From Mycobacterium neglectum (GTDB lineage Bacteria > Actinomycetota > Actinomycetes > Mycobacteriales > Mycobacteriaceae), in NCBI RefSeq assembly GCF_002591975.1, contig NZ_NVQE01000042.1, positions 1-49,193 of the forward strand: DNA of 49,193 nt. Reading direction: 5' to 3'. Shown piece after piece: positions 25,215 to 34,000 of this stretch. The first letter of the stretch is position 1, and every line of letters begins with the position of its first letter. A program made the translations under genes and the position numbers. The notes under the pieces are model-generated. The model was not told the DNA's origin, made no database searches, and saw only the letters and a program-made list of their open reading frames with translations.

Positions 25215-27212
25215 GTGTCCAAGCTTTCGACCGTCACGCGGCGGTTGGTTCTCGGCAGGCCGTTCCGCAGCGACAAGCTGTCGCACACCCTGCTGCCCAA
25301 GCGGATCGCCCTGCCGGTGTTCGCGTCCGATGCGCTGTCATCGGTGGCATACGCGCCCGAGGAGATCTTCCTGGTGTTGTCGGTGGCGGGCCTGACCGCC
25401 TACTCGATGACGCCGTGGATCGGACTGGCCGTCGCGGGGGTCATGCTGGTGGTGATCGCCAGTTATCGGCAGAACGTGCACGCCTACCCGTCCGGCGGCG
25501 GCGACTACGAGGTGGTCACCACCAACCTCGGGCCGACCGCGGGGCTGACGGTGGCGAGTGCGCTGCTGGTGGACTACGTGCTGACGGTCGCGGTGTCGAT
25601 GTCCTCGGCGATGTCGAACATCGGCTCGGCGATCCCGTTCATCAACCAGCACAAGGTGCTGTTCGCCGTCATCGCGATCCTGATCCTGGCGTCGATCAAT
25701 CTGCGTGGCATCCGGGAGTCCGGCACCGCGTTCGCGATTCCCACCTACGCCTTCATGTTCGGCATTCTGACCATGCTCGGGTGGGGGTTCTTCCAGATCT
25801 ACGTCCTCGACACGCCGCTGAAGGCCGAGTCGGCCGATTTCGAGATGCACTCCGACCACGGCGAAATCCTCGGCTTCGCGTTGGTATTCCTTGTTGCGCG
25901 GGCTTTTTCGTCGGGCAGTGCGGCGTTGACGGGGGTCGAGGCAATCAGCAACGGTGTTCCGGCGTTCCGCAAACCGAAGTCGCGCAACGCCGCGACAACG
26001 CTGGCTCTGCTGGGCGTCATCGCCGTCACATTGTTCATGGGGATCATCATGCTGGCCAAGGAAACCGGTGTGCAGATCGTCGAGCATCCAGAGACGCAAC
26101 TGGCCGGTGCTCCGGCCGACTACCACCAGAAGACCCTCATCGCCCAGCTGGCCGACGCGGTCTTTGGTGACTTCACGATCGGGCTCTACCTCATCGCCGG
26201 AGTTACGGCGTTGATCCTTGTGCTCGCCGCCAACACCGCCTTCAACGGATTTCCCGTCCTGGGGTCGATTCTGGCCCAGGACCGTTATCTGCCGCGGCAG
26301 TTGCACACTCGTGGCGACCGACTGGCGTTCAGCAACGGGATTCTGTTCCTGGCGTTGGCCGCTGTCGCGTTTGTCGTGGCGTTCCAGGCGGAAGTGACGG
26401 CGCTCATCCAGCTCTACATCGTCGGGGTGTTCGTGTCGTTCACGCTGAGTCAGATCGGGATGGTTCGGCATTGGACCCGACTGTTGCGCACCGAGACCGA
26501 GCCTGCGGTGCGTTCGAGGATGATGCGGTCTCGGGTGATCAACACCATCGGGTGTGCTTGCACGGGAACAGTTTTGATCATCGTGGTGGTGACGAAGTTC
26601 CTCGCGGGCGCCTGGATCGCGATCCTGGCCATGGGGGTTCTGTTCGTCATCATGAAATCGATACAGAAGCACTACACCACCGTGGCGCGTGAACTCGAGG
26701 AGCAGGAGGCCGCGGAGGCCGACAGCATGGTGCTGCCGAGCCGAAACCATGCGATCGTGCTGGTGTCCAAGCTGCATCTGCCGACGATGCGAGCACTGGC
26801 CTATGCCAGGGCAACCCGTCCCGACGTGCTCGAGGCGATCACCGTCAGCGTCGACGACGGCGAGACGCGTGCGCTGGTGCACAAGTGGGAAGACAGCGAT
26901 ATCAGCGTGCCGCTGAAGGTGATCGCCTCGCCGTACCGGGAAATCACGCGCCCGGTGCTCGAATACGTCAAGCGGGTCAGCAAGGAGTCGCCGCGTACCG
27001 TGGTGACAGTCTTCATTCCCGAGTATGTCGTCGGCCATTGGTGGGAGCAGGTGCTGCACAATCAGAGTGCGCTGCGGCTCAAGGGCCGCCTGTTGTTCGA
27101 GCCGAACGTGATGGTGACATCGGTTCCGTGGCAATTGAGTTCGTCGGAGCGCCTCAAGACACTGGAGCCACAGTCCGCTCCTGGCGACGCACGCAGGGGC
27201 TTCCTGGATTGA
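25215..27212 (+). CDS. APC-superfamily potassium transporter, KimA-like (Rv2690c type)
   Basis: A 665-residue membrane protein with about twelve helices over residues ~40-480. The C-terminal cytoplasmic domain is ~170 residues. APC signatures are FASDALSSVAYAPEEI in helix 1, PSGGGDYEVV near helix 3 and INLRGIRESG near helix 6. The arrangement resembles B. subtilis KimA (YdaO), a proton-coupled potassium importer that responds to c-di-AMP. The divergent ceoBC genes are RCK regulators, which supports potassium as substrate. GTG 25215 begins the conserved MSKLSTVTRR start; a TTG at 25206 is the alternative. It overlaps the next gene by TTGA. Confidence 0.8.
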   Translation: MSKLSTVTRRLVLGRPFRSDKLSHTLLPKRIALPVFASDALSSVAYAPEEIFLVLSVAGLTAYSMTPWIGLAVAGVMLVVIASYRQNVHAYPSGGGDYEVVTTNLGPTAGLTVASALLVDYVLTVAVSMSSAMSNIGSAIPFINQHKVLFAVIAILILASINLRGIRESGTAFAIPTYAFMFGILTMLGWGFFQIYVLDTPLKAESADFEMHSDHGEILGFALVFLVARAFSSGSAALTGVEAISNGVPAFRKPKSRNAATTLALLGVIAVTLFMGIIMLAKETGVQIVEHPETQLAGAPADYHQKTLIAQLADAVFGDFTIGLYLIAGVTALILVLAANTAFNGFPVLGSILAQDRYLPRQLHTRGDRLAFSNGILFLALAAVAFVVAFQAEVTALIQLYIVGVFVSFTLSQIGMVRHWTRLLRTETEPAVRSRMMRSRVINTIGCACTGTVLIIVVVTKFLAGAWIAILAMGVLFVIMKSIQKHYTTVARELEEQEAAEADSMVLPSRNHAIVLVSKLHLPTMRALAYARATRPDVLEAITVSVDDGETRALVHKWEDSDISVPLKVIASPYREITRPVLEYVKRVSKESPRTVVTVFIPEYVVGHWWEQVLHNQSALRLKGRLLFEPNVMVTSVPWQLSSSERLKTLEPQSAPGDARRGFLD

Positions 27213-28450
27213 GCGTCGAAGGAACGATCGACGGGTCGCCGGGTTCTCCGTCCGAACTCACCCTGACGGTGGGACCTCCCGCGAACGGCGGCAGCTGCGT
27301 CGCGCGCCATGACGGCCGTGTGGTGTTCGTCCGCTACGCATTACCCGGGGAGACGGTCCGGGCCCGGATCCGAGACGGTGCCTCGGATCGCGGATCATAT
27401 TGGCACGCAGACGTCGTCGAGGTGATCGAGCCGTCCCCGGACCGCGTCGAGTCGATCTGTCCGATCGCCGGTGTGGATGGCGCGGGCTGTTGCGATATGG
27501 CGTTCGCGGAGCCCGCGGCGGCGCGCCGACTCAAGGGCGCGGTCGTCGCCAACCAGTTGAATCGGCTGGGCTCCTATGAATGGCGCGCCGAGGACGACGC
27601 GACCGCCGAGCCGGTCGGTGACCGCGGGGTGACCGGCTGGCGCAGCCGGGTGCGATTGGACACCTCGCCGCAGGGCCGAGCGGGATTCCACCGATATCAC
27701 AGCGCCGAACTGGTCACCGATCTGAATTGCGCGCAGCTACCGCCCGGCATGCTCGACGGCATCCACGACTGGCACTGGCCGCACGGCGCCCACGTGCACG
27801 TGGCCATTGACGACAACGGCGACAGGCACGTGGTGCAGTCCGGACCTCGGGAAGGCCGCAAGACCTCCACTCACGTGATCGAGGGGCAATACGAGGCCGT
27901 GCAACGGGTCGGGCAGCGGGAGTGGCGGGTGCCGGTGACCGCGTTCTGGCAGGCGCATCGCGACGCTCCGCGGGTGTACAGCGACCTGGTCGCTGACTGG
28001 GCCCAGTTGAGCAGTGGGATGACGGCCTGGGATTTGTACGGCGGGGCAGGGATATTCGCGGCGGTGCTGGCGCAGGCCGTCGGTGACACCGGCAAGGTTG
28101 TCACCGTCGACACTTCGCGGGGAGCATCACGGTCGGCGCGCGACGCGCTGGCCGACCTGGGATGGGTTTCCGTCGTCACCGACTCTGTACGCCGGGCACT
28201 GACGGCTCAGCGGCAACGACCCAACGTCGCGGTGCTGGACCCGCCGAGATCGGGGGCAGGCCGCGAGGTGATCGACCTGCTGGCCGCCGCCGAGGTGCCG
28301 CGGGTGGTTCACATCGGTTGCGAGGCGGCCTCATTCGCCCGCGATATCGGGCTTTACCGGGGCCACGGATATCAGGTCGAGGACCTGCGTGTCTTCGATT
28401 CGTTCCCCTTGACGCATCATGTCGAATGCGTCGCCGTGCTCACCCGTTAG
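27209..28450 (+). CDS. TrmA/RumA-type class I SAM RNA methyltransferase (Rv2689c type)
   Basis: A 413-residue enzyme that should add a methyl to C5 of a uridine in tRNA or rRNA. Residues ~13-75 form a TRAM domain. The cysteine cluster CPIAGVDGAGCC may hold an iron-sulfur cluster. The SAM motif YGGAGIFAAVLAQ (~275) follows, then DPPRSGAG and VHIGCEAASFARD with the catalytic Cys. The helix-start motif AFWQAH replaces the common FxQxN. TTG 27209 overlaps the preceding stop (TTGA) with AGGGG upstream, implying coupling to the KimA-like gene. The nucleotide target is unknown. Confidence 0.88.
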   Translation: MSVEGTIDGSPGSPSELTLTVGPPANGGSCVARHDGRVVFVRYALPGETVRARIRDGASDRGSYWHADVVEVIEPSPDRVESICPIAGVDGAGCCDMAFAEPAAARRLKGAVVANQLNRLGSYEWRAEDDATAEPVGDRGVTGWRSRVRLDTSPQGRAGFHRYHSAELVTDLNCAQLPPGMLDGIHDWHWPHGAHVHVAIDDNGDRHVVQSGPREGRKTSTHVIEGQYEAVQRVGQREWRVPVTAFWQAHRDAPRVYSDLVADWAQLSSGMTAWDLYGGAGIFAAVLAQAVGDTGKVVTVDTSRGASRSARDALADLGWVSVVTDSVRRALTAQRQRPNVAVLDPPRSGAGREVIDLLAAAEVPRVVHIGCEAASFARDIGLYRGHGYQVEDLRVFDSFPLTHHVECVAVLTR

Positions 28451-28539
28451 CTGTTTTCGGCCCTACCGGGACGGCCCGCTTGTTACGTTGCATGAACCGA
28501 ATGCCTTTCGCGATCGCGCACTCCGAGGAGAGCAAATCC

Positions 28540-30351
28540 GTGGCTGAGAACCCTTCGCGTACGCCTGAATCCGAGTCCGATTCCAAGCCATCGCTTCAAT
28601 CGCTCGTTGGCCAGAGAAAATCGGACGATAAGCGAGCCGGGCCGATCAATATCGAAGAATGGGCGGGGGGACTTCCGCAGGAACAGGCGAGGGTGCCGTC
28701 GGTGCGAATCGGCCGCCGCTGGTTTTCCACGCTGTGGTTTATTCCGCTGGGGCTCGCCGCAATGGTCGTCGCTATCGCGCTGGCGCAGCACTTGCGGCAG
28801 TTCGAATGGATGCAGGCGTTCATCGCGCAGTTTCCCGGTACGTCGGCAAGCTATGCGACGGCGGTCGACACCGGCTTTCCCGCCTGGCTGCGGTGGCAGC
28901 ACCTGTTCAACATCGTATTCATGATGTTCATCATCCGGGCGGGGCTGCAGATCCTTGCAGATCATCCGCGGCTATATCTGAATCCGGGTTGCGCTCCAGG
29001 AACTGAGTGGTTCCGCATGCGCGACCCGGTGCCGACCGAGCGGATGGACACCCGCGACACCGCGCACGTCTGGACGGCGAAGGACGATTCGGTGGCCCTG
29101 CCGAAGTGGTTGGGAATACCGGGCTTTCGTCATTCCATCGGTCTCGCCCGCTGGTGGCACTTCAGCTTTGATCTGTTGTGGCTCGTCAACGGCATCGTCT
29201 TCTATGTGCTGCTGTTCGCGACGGGGCAGTGGCGCCGGATCGTGCCGCGCTCATGGGACGTCATCCCCAACGCCATGTCGACGGCGGTGCAGTACGCGTC
29301 GCTCGAGCTGCCAGCGAACGAGGGCTTTACCAGCTACAACGGTATGCAGATGATCGCGTACTTCCTCACTGTGTTCGTCGCCGCGCCACTGGCGTTCATC
29401 ACCGGCCTTTTGCAGGCACCGGCGATCGCGGCGAGATTCGGGTTCGGCCGCGGGGTGCTGAATCGACAGGTCGCCAGGAGCATCCACTTCGCGATTTTGC
29501 TCTGGATGGTCTTTTTCATCGTCGTACACACGGTGATGGTGCTGGTCACCGGTTTCATCGGGAATCTCAATCACATCGTGTTGGGCACCAACACCGATTC
29601 GTACTGGGCACTGGCGATCTATTTGATCGTCATGGTGGTTCTCGCCGTGCTGTGGCTGATCGCCTCCCCGCTGACGATTCGGCATCCCGCCGCCATTCAG
29701 CGAACCGGCCGGTGGATGGTCGGATGGGTGAAGGCATTGATGGAATGGGTCCATCCGAAAGCCAGGTATTCGGAGAACGACATCTCGCCGTACTTCTGGC
29801 CCAATGGGCACCCGCCGGACTCCGAACGGTATCGGGAGCTGCAGCGGTCGAACTGGGCCGACTTCTCGTTGCGCATCGAGGGACTCGTCGAAAACCCTCT
29901 CAGCATTTCGTACGAGCAGTTGCGAGCGCTACCGAAGTACGAGCAGATCACGCAGCATTACTGCATCCAGGGATGGTCGGGCGTGGCCAAATGGGGCGGT
30001 GCGCGGATGTCGGACGTGATGGATCTCGTACGCCCGCTCGCAACGGCGAAGTGGGTCGTCTTCTACTCTTTCGCCGACGGCGCCGACCCCGGCACAGGTC
30101 GCTATTACGACTGTCACCGCATTGAGCACATGTGGGACCCGATGGCGCTGCTGGCCTACGAGATGAACGGTGGTCCTCTCCACGAAACCCATGGGGCGCC
30201 AATACGATTGCGCAACGAGGTTGAACTCGGCTTCAAACAGGTGAAGTGGATCGAGGGGATCGAGTTCGTCGAGTCGTTCGAGGACATCGGGTCGGGACAG
30301 GGCGGTTACAACGAGGATCACGAGTTCTTCGGGTACCGGATGCCGATCTGA
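28540..30351 (+). CDS. Fused cytochrome b / sulfite-oxidase-type molybdopterin oxidoreductase
   Basis: A 603-residue fusion. Residues ~50-360 contain six membrane helices with histidines placed as haem ligands (WQHLFN, WWHFSFDLLW, SIHFAILLWMVFFIVVHTVM), as in di-haem cytochromes b. Residues ~425-603 form a molybdopterin (SUOX/MsrP-type) domain with HYCIQGWSG; Cys475 is the likely molybdenum ligand. GTG 28540 follows GAGGAG at nine bases; ATGs at 28492 and 28501 are weaker options. Positive residues before helix 1 and after helix 6 place the Moco domain inside, unlike periplasmic MsrPQ. Partner and substrate are unknown. Confidence 0.82.
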   Translation: MAENPSRTPESESDSKPSLQSLVGQRKSDDKRAGPINIEEWAGGLPQEQARVPSVRIGRRWFSTLWFIPLGLAAMVVAIALAQHLRQFEWMQAFIAQFPGTSASYATAVDTGFPAWLRWQHLFNIVFMMFIIRAGLQILADHPRLYLNPGCAPGTEWFRMRDPVPTERMDTRDTAHVWTAKDDSVALPKWLGIPGFRHSIGLARWWHFSFDLLWLVNGIVFYVLLFATGQWRRIVPRSWDVIPNAMSTAVQYASLELPANEGFTSYNGMQMIAYFLTVFVAAPLAFITGLLQAPAIAARFGFGRGVLNRQVARSIHFAILLWMVFFIVVHTVMVLVTGFIGNLNHIVLGTNTDSYWALAIYLIVMVVLAVLWLIASPLTIRHPAAIQRTGRWMVGWVKALMEWVHPKARYSENDISPYFWPNGHPPDSERYRELQRSNWADFSLRIEGLVENPLSISYEQLRALPKYEQITQHYCIQGWSGVAKWGGARMSDVMDLVRPLATAKWVVFYSFADGADPGTGRYYDCHRIEHMWDPMALLAYEMNGGPLHETHGAPIRLRNEVELGFKQVKWIEGIEFVESFEDIGSGQGGYNEDHEFFGYRMPI

Positions 30352-30365
30352 TGTCTCGCAGACGC

Positions 30366-30429
30366 GTTGACTCTGCGCTCACGCCGCGAGAATGCGCCCG
30401 ACGAATAACGGCCTCACCGCAGAGTCAGC
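30366..30429. terminator. Long inverted repeat between convergent genes
   Basis: TGACTCTGCG (30368-30377) and CGCAGAGTCA (30418-30427) are perfect complements around a 40-nt spacer, extendable by two pairs. They span the gap between the molybdo-cytochrome stop (30351) and the SRPBCC gene stop (30425), just entering that gene. A bidirectional terminator is likely. Confidence 0.5.
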
Positions 30430-30886
30430 TAGTGAAGTATCTCTGCAGACGCCGCTGCCGATGGCCGAACAACGCCCGAATACCCGCGGCGATGACGGGC
30501 GTCAACATGCGCAGGGGAGTGCGTAGTTCGAATGTGAGACGATCGCGCACAACGGTTTTGGCGTCGCCTTCGGGTTCGACGGTGCGCTCGTGGCGCCACC
30601 TGCGCATGGACAGCATCGTCGACTGCTCGTCGAAACCGCGGCCCGGCCGCAACTCGGCGATCATCAGGTCGTCGTAGTCGAACGGCAGAACGCCGAACAA
30701 CCGCATCCAGCAGCGCCCGATCGGGGTTCCAACCGGCGCGGTATCGACGGTCAAGTCCTTCGCGCCGCGCGGCATCGACATCGTCATCCACGGCCGCAGT
30801 TCATCATTGATGCCCTCGGGTGTGACCACGCGGGCCCACACCCGATCAGTGGGTGCGTCGATCACGCTTTGCCGTTCGATGATCAT
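30425..30886 (-). CDS. SRPBCC family protein
   Basis: A 153-residue START/Bet v1-like (SRPBCC) protein. It opens with a strand pattern VIDAPTDRVWARVVTPEGINDELRPWMTMSMP and runs through FDYDDLMIAEL and ERTVEPEGDAKTVVRDRLTFELRTP, ending in a helix. These domains bind small hydrophobic ligands or act as membrane-associated carriers. ATG 30886 is chosen where homology begins; the frame upstream to 30967 is not conserved. It is 22 bp downstream of the GbsR/MarR-type regulator on the same strand, probably as an operon. Confidence 0.82.
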   Translation of the reverse strand: MIIERQSVIDAPTDRVWARVVTPEGINDELRPWMTMSMPRGAKDLTVDTAPVGTPIGRCWMRLFGVLPFDYDDLMIAELRPGRGFDEQSTMLSMRRWRHERTVEPEGDAKTVVRDRLTFELRTPLRMLTPVIAAGIRALFGHRQRRLQRYFTS

Positions 30887-30908
30887 GACTGTTCCAACGT
30901 ATCCGACG

Positions 30909-31364
30909 TCATCGCCCAGCAGACGTCGACCGCTGCCGCCAGCGATCCAGTAGCGCCGGGATCTCATCGAGGAGGAATGCGTAGAAGTCGCGCATCTGCG
31001 TGAGTCGTTGATGGGGGAGGCTGCCGTCGGGCGTGGCCGCGATCCCCGCCTCGGCCGCCGTCAGGACTGCGGTCGTCACCTCGTTCTGATTCGTGTACTG
31101 GACCGCCCATGCGTCGTCCCGCAACCGATAGTGGTCCCTCCGGCTTCCCGGTGCCGGCACGCGCTCCACAAGGCCTACCGAGCCGAGCATCTTCAGAGCT
31201 CCCGAGACCGCGCCTGTGCTGGCTTGCAGCTGTTCGGCGAGGTCGCCCATGGTCATGGTCGGATGCTCGGTGAACAGCAACGATGCCAAGACTCGCGCGG
31301 TCATCCGCTGCAGACCGTGCGAGCTGAGAACAAGCGCGAGCTGCTCCTGCGAATCCGACGCCAT
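30909..31364 (-). CDS. GbsR/MarR-type winged-helix regulator
   Basis: A 151-residue DNA-binding protein. Residues ~18-75 form a winged helix (MTARVLASLLFTEHPTMTMGDLAEQLQASTGAVSGALKMLGSVGLVERV). A helical C-terminus for dimerisation follows. ATG 31364 has GGAGATC at six bases; the ATG at 31367 overlaps and gives a single-residue difference. It is divergent from the ABC exporter operon, with 112 bp between starts. Such regulators usually repress the neighbouring transporter, so this protein probably senses the exported compound. Confidence 0.85.
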   Translation of the reverse strand: MASDSQEQLALVLSSHGLQRMTARVLASLLFTEHPTMTMGDLAEQLQASTGAVSGALKMLGSVGLVERVPAPGSRRDHYRLRDDAWAVQYTNQNEVTTAVLTAAEAGIAATPDGSLPHQRLTQMRDFYAFLLDEIPALLDRWRQRSTSAGR

Positions 31365-31384
31365 CATGATCTCCGGTCAGGGTC

Positions 31385-31413
31385 TTCAAAGATTTCTAAA
31401 AAGTCAGTATAGT
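31385..31413 (+). promoter_or_regulatory. Promoter of the ABC exporter operon
   Basis: TTCAAA (31385-31390) and TATAGT (31408-31413) have a 17-bp spacer, the best SigA-like pair in the window. The AT-rich stretch also holds a direct repeat of AGTCAG either side of the -10 (31402-31407 and 31411-31416), a possible operator for the divergent regulator. Confidence 0.6.
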
Positions 31414-31476
31414 CAGCGACGGCGCTCCGGGAAGTCTGGTCGGAACTGGTACCCGCATACCCAGAGGAGACCGTCC

Positions 31477-32382
31477 ATGGAGAGCGTCGCCGCGGCGGCC
31501 ACGTCGCCGTCTACCACTGCCGAGGTAATCCGCGTCCGCGGTTTGACCTTCACCTATCCGAAGTCGACGCAGCCGGCGGTGCGCGGCATGGACTTCTCGG
31601 TGGGGGAAGGCGAGATCTTCGGGTTTCTCGGCCCCAGCGGTGCAGGCAAGTCGACCACTCAAAAGCTCCTCATCGGGTTGCTCAGCGGTCACGGCGGCGA
31701 AGCGACGGTGTGGGGTCAGGACCCACGGAAATGGGGGCCGGACTATTACCAGCGCATCGGGGTCTCGTTCGAGTTGCCGAATCACTATCAGAAGCTCACC
31801 GGCCTGGAGAACCTGAGATTCTTCGCCTCGCTCTACGGCGGCGACACACTGGAGCCGGTTGAACTCCTCGGCGCAGTGGGTCTCGCCGACGACGCTGACA
31901 CGCGAGTTGGCAAGTACTCCAAGGGAATGCAGATGCGTCTGACGTTCATCAGATCGCTGATCAACGACCCGGAACTACTTTTTCTCGACGAGCCCACCTC
32001 TGGCCTTGATCCGGTGAACGCGCGCAAGGTCAAGGACATGATTCTTGATCTAAAGGCGCGGGGCCGCACCGTCTTCCTCACTACGCATGACATGGCCACT
32101 GCCGACGAGCTTTGCGACCGAGTCGCCTTCGTGGTCGACGGCCGGATCGTCGCGATGGACACGCCCGCCGAACTGAAGATCGCCCGCAGTCAACGGCGCG
32201 TCCGAGTCCAGTTCCGCGGGGTCAACGGCATTTTGGAGGCCGCCGAGTTCGCCATGGACGGTCTGGCCGACAACCCCGCGTTTCACTCTGTGCTGCGAGA
32301 CCACCACGTCGAAACCATTCATAGCCGCGAGGCCAGCCTGGACGACGTCTTCGTCGAGGCCACCGGAAGGCAACTGGCATGA
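31477..32382 (+). CDS. ABC exporter ATPase (Rv2688c type)
   Basis: A 301-residue ATP-binding subunit. Walker A GPSGAGKST, a Q-loop (SFELPNH), the signature YSKGMQMRL (degenerate from LSGGQ), Walker B LLFLDEPTSGLD and an H-loop TTHDM are present. A C-terminal extension (~220-301) carries REASLDDVFVEATG, a family tail for such exporters. ATG 31477 has AGAGGAG upstream. It overlaps the first permease gene by ATGA. Equivalent M. tuberculosis genes Rv2688c-2686c have been linked to fluoroquinolone efflux; the same substrate here is an inference. Confidence 0.92.
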   Translation: MESVAAAATSPSTTAEVIRVRGLTFTYPKSTQPAVRGMDFSVGEGEIFGFLGPSGAGKSTTQKLLIGLLSGHGGEATVWGQDPRKWGPDYYQRIGVSFELPNHYQKLTGLENLRFFASLYGGDTLEPVELLGAVGLADDADTRVGKYSKGMQMRLTFIRSLINDPELLFLDEPTSGLDPVNARKVKDMILDLKARGRTVFLTTHDMATADELCDRVAFVVDGRIVAMDTPAELKIARSQRRVRVQFRGVNGILEAAEFAMDGLADNPAFHSVLRDHHVETIHSREASLDDVFVEATGRQLA

Positions 32383-33092
32383 ATCGGCTGACGAGTGCGT
32401 TGCGGCTCGAAATCACCCTGCAAGTCAGGCAGAAGTTTCTGCATGCGGCGGTCTTCTCCGGACTCATCTGGCTGGCGGTGTTGCTGCCCATGTCGCACGC
32501 CTTGCGTCCGATTGCTGAGCCCTACATCCTGCTGGGCGACATCGCGATCATCGGCTTCTTCTTCATCGGAGGTTCGGTGTTCTTCGAGAAGCAGGAGCGC
32601 ACCCTCGGCGCCGTCATCACGACACCGCTGCGATTCTGGGAGTATCTTTGGGCGAAACTCATTGTGCTGTTAACTGTTTCAGTTGTCGTGGCGCTTATCG
32701 TGGTGTCAGCCGCCCACGGATTCGCCTATCGTCCACTGCCTCTGCTGACCGGTCTGGCGCTCGGCACGTTGTTGATGCTGCTTGTCGGATTCATCACGTC
32801 GCTTCCGTTCTCGTCGGTCAGCGATTGGTTCATGTCGGCGACCGGCCCTCTCGCAGTGATGACGGGCCTACCGGTGCTGTACTACTCCGGGGTGTGGGAG
32901 AACCCGGCGCTGTATGTGATCCCGACTCTTGGGCCAATGCTGCTGCTCGGCCAGGCCTTCGATCAGGTGGCACTGGCCCCGTGGCAGGTGGGCTATGCGG
33001 TGCTGTATCCACTCGCAAGTTTGGCGGTGCTGTTCTGGGCAGCCAGGACGCTGTTCGGCCGTTACGTCATCGCTAGATCGGGAGGTATGTGA
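32379..33092 (+). CDS. ABC exporter permease 1 (Rv2687c type)
   Basis: A 237-residue integral membrane protein with six hydrophobic helices (near residues 22-42, 48-68, 95-118, 124-145, 150-172 and 205-228), an ABC-2 type permease pattern. A cytoplasmic coupling-loop region (FFEKQERTLGAVITTPLRFWEYLWAK) follows helix 2. It overlaps the ATPase gene at its start and the second permease at its end (TGATG), so translation of the three is coupled. It would form the channel with the second permease. Confidence 0.9.
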   Translation: MNRLTSALRLEITLQVRQKFLHAAVFSGLIWLAVLLPMSHALRPIAEPYILLGDIAIIGFFFIGGSVFFEKQERTLGAVITTPLRFWEYLWAKLIVLLTVSVVVALIVVSAAHGFAYRPLPLLTGLALGTLLMLLVGFITSLPFSSVSDWFMSATGPLAVMTGLPVLYYSGVWENPALYVIPTLGPMLLLGQAFDQVALAPWQVGYAVLYPLASLAVLFWAARTLFGRYVIARSGGM

Positions 33093-33844
33093 TGACTGTG
33101 ATGACATCTTCGGTGAAGGTGCTGGCGGCGTTCGGCCGCAACGATATTCGAGGCACCTACCGTGATCCGCTGTTGGTGATGATCGTTCTGGCTCCGGTCA
33201 TCTGGACTGTCGGAGTCGTGATCCTCGTTCCGTTGTTCACCGACATGTTGGCGGCACGATACGACTTCGATCTGGTTCCGTACTACCCACTTGTTCTGAC
33301 CGGGTTCTTGTTGCTGACGAGCATCATCATCGTCGGCGGACTCGGCGCATTCCTCGTGCTCGACGAGGTCGACGCAGGCACGATGACCGTGCTGCGGGTG
33401 ACCCCGGTGCCGTTGTCGACGTTCTTCGCCTACCGTGCGGGCACCGTCATGACGCTGACGACCGTATATGTGGTGGCGACGCTGTCGTTCAGCGGAATAC
33501 TCGAAGCAGGTCTCGTTCCCGCCCTGGTTCCGATCGGCCTGCTGGCCGGATTGTCGGCGGTCGTCACGCTGTTGCTGATCGTCGCCGTCGCGGCCAACAA
33601 GATTCAGGGCATCGCCATGATGCGCGCCCTCGGCATGCTGATCGCCGGGTTGCCGTGCCTGCCGTGGTTCATCGACTCGGCCTGGAATCTGGCTTTTGGT
33701 GTGCTGCCGCCCTATTGGGCGGCGAAGACGTTCTGGGTCGCCAGCGAGCACGGCACGTGGTGGCCATACCTGGTCGCCGGTGTGTTCTATAACCTCGCGG
33801 TTGCTTGGCTACTGTTCCGGCGATTCGTCGCCAAGACCACGTGA
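33092..33844 (+). CDS. ABC exporter permease 2 (Rv2686c type)
   Basis: A 250-residue membrane protein with six helices. The ABC-2 pattern DEVDAGTMTVLRVTPVPLSTFFAYRAG lies in the cytoplasmic loop after helix 2. ATG 33092 has GGAGG six bases upstream; the GTG at 33089 is three bases too close. It is the last gene of the exporter operon. Downstream lies a 270-bp gap containing a short membrane ORF on the other strand, then nhaA. Confidence 0.9.
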   Translation: MTVMTSSVKVLAAFGRNDIRGTYRDPLLVMIVLAPVIWTVGVVILVPLFTDMLAARYDFDLVPYYPLVLTGFLLLTSIIIVGGLGAFLVLDEVDAGTMTVLRVTPVPLSTFFAYRAGTVMTLTTVYVVATLSFSGILEAGLVPALVPIGLLAGLSAVVTLLLIVAVAANKIQGIAMMRALGMLIAGLPCLPWFIDSAWNLAFGVLPPYWAAKTFWVASEHGTWWPYLVAGVFYNLAVAWLLFRRFVAKTT

Positions 33845-33874
33845 TCGTCGTGGCCCAGAGTCGAGAATGCAGAA

Positions 33875-34000
33875 TCACGAAGTGAGGTCGCGACGGCGGT
33901 ATCCCGCCACACCGGAGGCCATCAGCACCGCCCCGACAGCGAGGAATGTCGCCGTCGCCGGAATGTCAGGGCGGCCGTCGGCACGCCGCCACATGAACAC
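33875..34000 (-). CDS. Possible small membrane protein (or gene remnant)
   Basis: In the gap between the ABC operon and nhaA, the minus strand has an open frame of about 70 codons (33875-34087). It ends DIPATATFLAVGAVLMASGVAGYRRRDLTS, a hydrophobic helix followed by an Arg-rich stop-transfer and TGA. Third positions are GC-rich in the last 45 codons, as in real genes. The only ATG/GTG/TTG starts are GTG 34000 and ATG 33994, while homologous-looking sequence (LETPYAIRSIAASEDN) begins upstream near 34051 after a CTG. It is either a tiny membrane protein or the 3' end of a decayed gene. Confidence 0.35.
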   Translation of the reverse strand: MFMWRRADGRPDIPATATFLAVGAVLMASGVAGYRRRDLTS

